From Tubulanus polymorphus (lineage: Eukaryota; Nemertea; Palaeonemertea; Tubulaniformes; Tubulanidae): a stretch of DNA of 64,000 nt. Positions 60,931-64,000 of the stretch are shown in pieces (position 1 is the first letter of the stretch; every line of letters starts with the position of its first letter). Under the pieces are notes generated by a model. The model saw only the letters and a list, made by a program, of their open reading frames with translations, was not told the origin of the DNA and did not search any database. Where the stretch lies: positions 868,001 to 932,000 of the forward strand of contig NC_134036.1 of assembly GCF_964204645.1 (NCBI RefSeq), given 5' to 3'. The position numbers and the translations under genes are program-made.

Positions 60931-63088
60931 TCATTGGAACTCAGTATTATCGGATGAGAAGAGCTCTTTATGTAACGCCGGGAACTCAATAGATGGCGCC
61001 GTTTTTTTGAAGTTGTTCAATATCGCGATGTGTTTACCGCTCAACTCGCGTAGCAACGGTAACTTCTGCAACACGACGCCTAGCAACGATTCATTGTCCG
61101 GATGATTTTTGCCGATTTCCATTTTGAACGCCGACAGTATACGATCCTGGATCTTCTGAATTTGAGTGGCGTCCTTCACGCCTGGACGGTCTGTCGAATA
61201 AATCAAAATAACAATCACTGTGGATACATAATGACTGGGGGGCGATCGAGGAAATTTTTTGGGAGGCCCAGGTCCTGACGAAAGGAAGAGATATTTCGCA
61301 ATTAAAGCATCTATGTCAAAGAGCACTAGCGAGGCCTACACTTGATGTTATCATATTTGAAGAAATAAATCCTAATTGTGACAAGTGTCAAATCTACAAA
61401 ATTTTGACACAAACTCTTGTTTTGATGAATAGGGCAACCCCCCACGAGGAAGGCGGATACTGGACGCCGATGACTCAGGATATTTACCGGGACTGAGCAG
61501 TACAATCGCGCTGAGCAAAGCAAGTTCCATATCAGTGAGTTTATAACTGATCAACTCCGTCGCCAGTTCAAATATAGACTGTTTGAAGTTTTCTTCCGAT
61601 TCATCTGAAACCGATAAAAGAATCGATTTTAATCCCCCTATGACATCATCATACCGATACGAATCCCCCTATGACATCATCATACCGATGATACTGATGT
61701 GAAAAGATGGCTGACTAAACGAAACCCCTTATGACATCATCAAATTCATGCCGGATATTAAAACTACATGAAAAGATGGCTGCCTTAATAAATCCCATTA
61801 TGACATCATTAAACGCATGTGGTGATTGATATGAACATTTCTTGAAAAGATGGCCGCCTCCACAAATCCCCTCATGACATCATCATATACTTGAACTTAC
61901 CTAGACCAGTAAATACGCTGAGTGGTACGAACGTCGTTCCAAAGATGGCGCTATCGCTCGCTATATCGTACGCTCTCGATAATCGCAATAAAGCGATTTC
62001 GAAACTACCTGAAAAAACAACAGACCGGAAAAATACGTTTAGAATACCGGCGTTACTACTGCTGCCCCCTGTAGGGTATACACGCGAACTAACCGGCTTT
62101 CAGTAACATTATTTGGTCGTCTTGCAGGAAGCCCATGAATCCCGGAATCATTTTAGCGAATTCGATAATTTGTTGAACGGTGATCGTAATTTTTTCCGCG
62201 ATCTCTTTCCACATTTCTTCTCGAGACTGAAACGAATCGCGATCAAATGAAAATTAAATCGAAAAAGATGAAATCATAAAAAGACGAAATACGCATCATG
62301 CAATTCTGAAAGGTTCGGAAAAAAATCAGAAAATTACCAGCGATTTCAGAGTTTCGTAAACGTCGATAGGTGGCGCTTGCGAGCGTAATCGGTCGATCTG
62401 ATCCGTGCTCAATAGACATGTTCTAACGTGAGCCTCGCCGATAGCTTTCACTAATAAACCTAAAAACACAATGAATCGGTCAAAAATCATCAATCTTTCA
62501 GTTTAAAACTTTCCATTCAAGTTCCGTAAAACATCCCCCTATGACATCATCGAATTGATACGGTGATATAGAAAAGATGGCTGCCCTCCATAAATTCCCC
62601 AATGAAATAAAACTGATGTGACAATCAAACCTTCAAATAGAGATGTCTACTCTCACAAATTTCCCTATGACATCATCAAATTGATGTGATGATATAGACC
62701 ATTGCAGAAAAGATGTCTGCCTTCTATGAATCCCCCTATGACATCATCAACTTGATGTGTCAAAGTAGACACTCTCAGCAAAGATGTCTTCTTTCAGAAA
62801 TCCTCCCATGACATCATCAAACTGTAAATGAATCTATTGATGATGTCATAGGGGGATCTCTGGACCGGTTTTTTTTTTTACGTACCGAGGTCGAGTTCTT
62901 CTGGAATTTTGATAATCGGTTGAACGGGTGAAACATTGTACATATTCGGGTCCATCGTCTGCCCGGCCGTGTGCTGCCCGTGACCAGTAGGGGGCGCCGC
63001 TAGCACCGGCGAGTATTGTTGCATTTCGTTCGGCGAACTGTAAACGTAACCATTCGCTGCGTAACCGTATTGAGGAGGAGGGAGGTAG
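60931..63088 (-). CDS. NR1F: NR1F (ROR/HR3)-type nuclear receptor, ligand-binding part (partial)
   Basis: Six exons on the minus strand: 62886-63088, 62338-62459, 62094-62226, 61901-62008, 61488-61604 and 60931-61190, phases compatible, stop at 60931. The first visible exon is a Pro/Gln/Tyr-rich hinge ([20 protein letters not shown]). The others form the ligand-binding domain: [20 protein letters not shown] (helix 3-4 signature), [39 protein letters not shown], and the AF-2 helix [10 protein letters not shown], close to the PPLYKELF of ROR/HR3. E75/REV-ERB lack such an AF-2, which argues against them; PPAR remains the alternative. The receptor would bind response elements as a monomer and recruit coactivators. 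The DNA-binding domain must lie beyond the right edge; a possible further exon is near 63854-63969. Introns carry the TGACATCATC minisatellite. Confidence 0.85.
61620..61885. repeat. TGACATCATC minisatellite in receptor intron
   Basis: Four to five units with CCCCTATGACATCATCA and GAAAAGATGGCTGCC, the same family as 25405-25850. Confidence 0.9.
62530..62850. repeat. TGACATCATC minisatellite in receptor intron, with inverted unit
   Basis: Five to six units of CCCCTATGACATCATCAAAT and AGAAAAGATGTCTGCC. The last unit (GATGATGTCATAGGGGGATC, about 62838) is inverted relative to the others. Confidence 0.9.
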
Positions 63089-64000
63089 CTATAGCAACAA
63101 CACGCAACAATACACACACACCACACAACAATGAAATCGACCGTGGCAGTGCGCGCGCGGGAAGACACGCGGAGACGGGGGAGGGGAAAAAAAGAGAAAA
63201 ACAAAAAACAACGTCACAACAACGAAAATAAAAACCATGCCAAAATAAACCACTAGCGAAATAATCAAAACACAGCGTGAAAAATATTGTTGTACATCAG
63301 TTTCAAAGACCCGCGAAAATAAACAACTACAGAAATAACCGATTTTCAACTGAAGAGGTTTCAAATACAAGTCGGTGTCTAAGAAACTGATTTCAGACTC
63401 GTAAAGAAAATGTCAAAAACTTCCTTTTTTTTAAAAATATATCTTCAAATTTACGTAAAATTCTCCGAGATTTCGAGAACGCGACCTTTTTTTCGTTACG
63501 AGTTTCAATATCGATATTTTTTATCATTTTTAATCACGAGATGAAAAAGCGTTGACCACAATGCACCAGTCAGTACCCACAATGCACCACCAACTACAAG
63601 TCGACCTTGAATTAGTATTGATTAATTTTCGTCTATCTAAATCTATGGTGGAACCTCACTTGCCACAGCAGAGTCCGTGAATATCTGATAAACGGAATTT
63701 TGGCAGCCATCTTGAAATGATTACGAACGGCAGAGGTTCCGACATAGATTTTCATCGAAACAACAACAATGCGATTATCATTTTAGAGCGGTATAGGCTG
63801 TAACCACGGCAACGACACATCCAACGCCAAACACGTAACAGCGCCACCTGTTGGGAAAAATGTAAGAAATCGACCCAAACGCCCGGATGACCGAGTAACC
63901 GTGGTGATAACGAGGTTCGAGATGGTTTTTTTCGGATCACCGGTCGATTGGGACGATTCTTCTTCGCTAAAAACAAAATTGAAAACTGGAAAACGAAAAA

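Overview
The window is animal nuclear DNA. Genes are split into short exons with GT/AG introns, there are no operons or ribosome-binding sites, and introns are full of minisatellites, small foldback elements and tRNA-derived repeats. Gene content (RAB8, IRP1-type aconitase, an FBXL17-like F-box protein, TMEM267-like proteins, a ROR/HR3-type nuclear receptor, and TIR adaptors with death-fold domains) points to a bilaterian. A marine lophotrochozoan such as a mollusc or brachiopod is my best guess; this is inference, not proof.

Layout. 0.9-3.6 kb (-): 5' part of a VPS4/katanin-class AAA ATPase, cut by the left edge and head-to-head with the next gene. 4.0-7.9 kb (+): FBXL17-like F-box/LRR protein, six coding exons. 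8.4-11.3 kb (+): RAB8 GTPase, seven exons, complete. 11.3-25 kb: repeat-rich, with a composite foldback element, a SINE, one possible small gene with a TATA promoter (15.4-16.6 kb), and a direct duplication of about 3 kb (17.8-20.7 and 21.5-24.3 kb) with decayed RCC1-repeat exons between the copies. 25.3-37.3 kb (-): complete cytosolic aconitase/IRP1, 20 coding exons, 894 residues by my splice model. 38.1-40.7 kb (-): two tandem TMEM267-like genes. 41.4-47.2 kb (+): a 751-residue protein with armadillo-like repeats, a TIR domain and a C-terminal SAM-like domain, in that order. 47.6-57.4 kb (-): three tandem paralogues, each with a death-effector-like domain, a linker, a TIR domain and (clearest in copies 1 and 2) a charged helical tail. 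57.4-60.9 kb: no convincing gene. 60.9-63.1 kb and beyond (-): ligand-binding part of an NR1F-type nuclear receptor, cut by the right edge.

The most interesting region is the TIR cluster at 41.4-57.4 kb. An ARM-TIR-SAM protein that keeps a glutamate where NAD-cleaving TIR domains have theirs is tail-to-tail with three DED-TIR adaptor-like genes. The duplication that made the paralogues also copied the last SAM exon of the ARM-TIR-SAM gene, leaving two orphan exon copies between the paralogues. Enzyme-like and adaptor-like TIR proteins are thus physically linked and may share an innate-immune or cell-death pathway (inference).

Splice sites were placed by hand. For each complete gene model the exon phases are compatible and the total coding length is a multiple of three.
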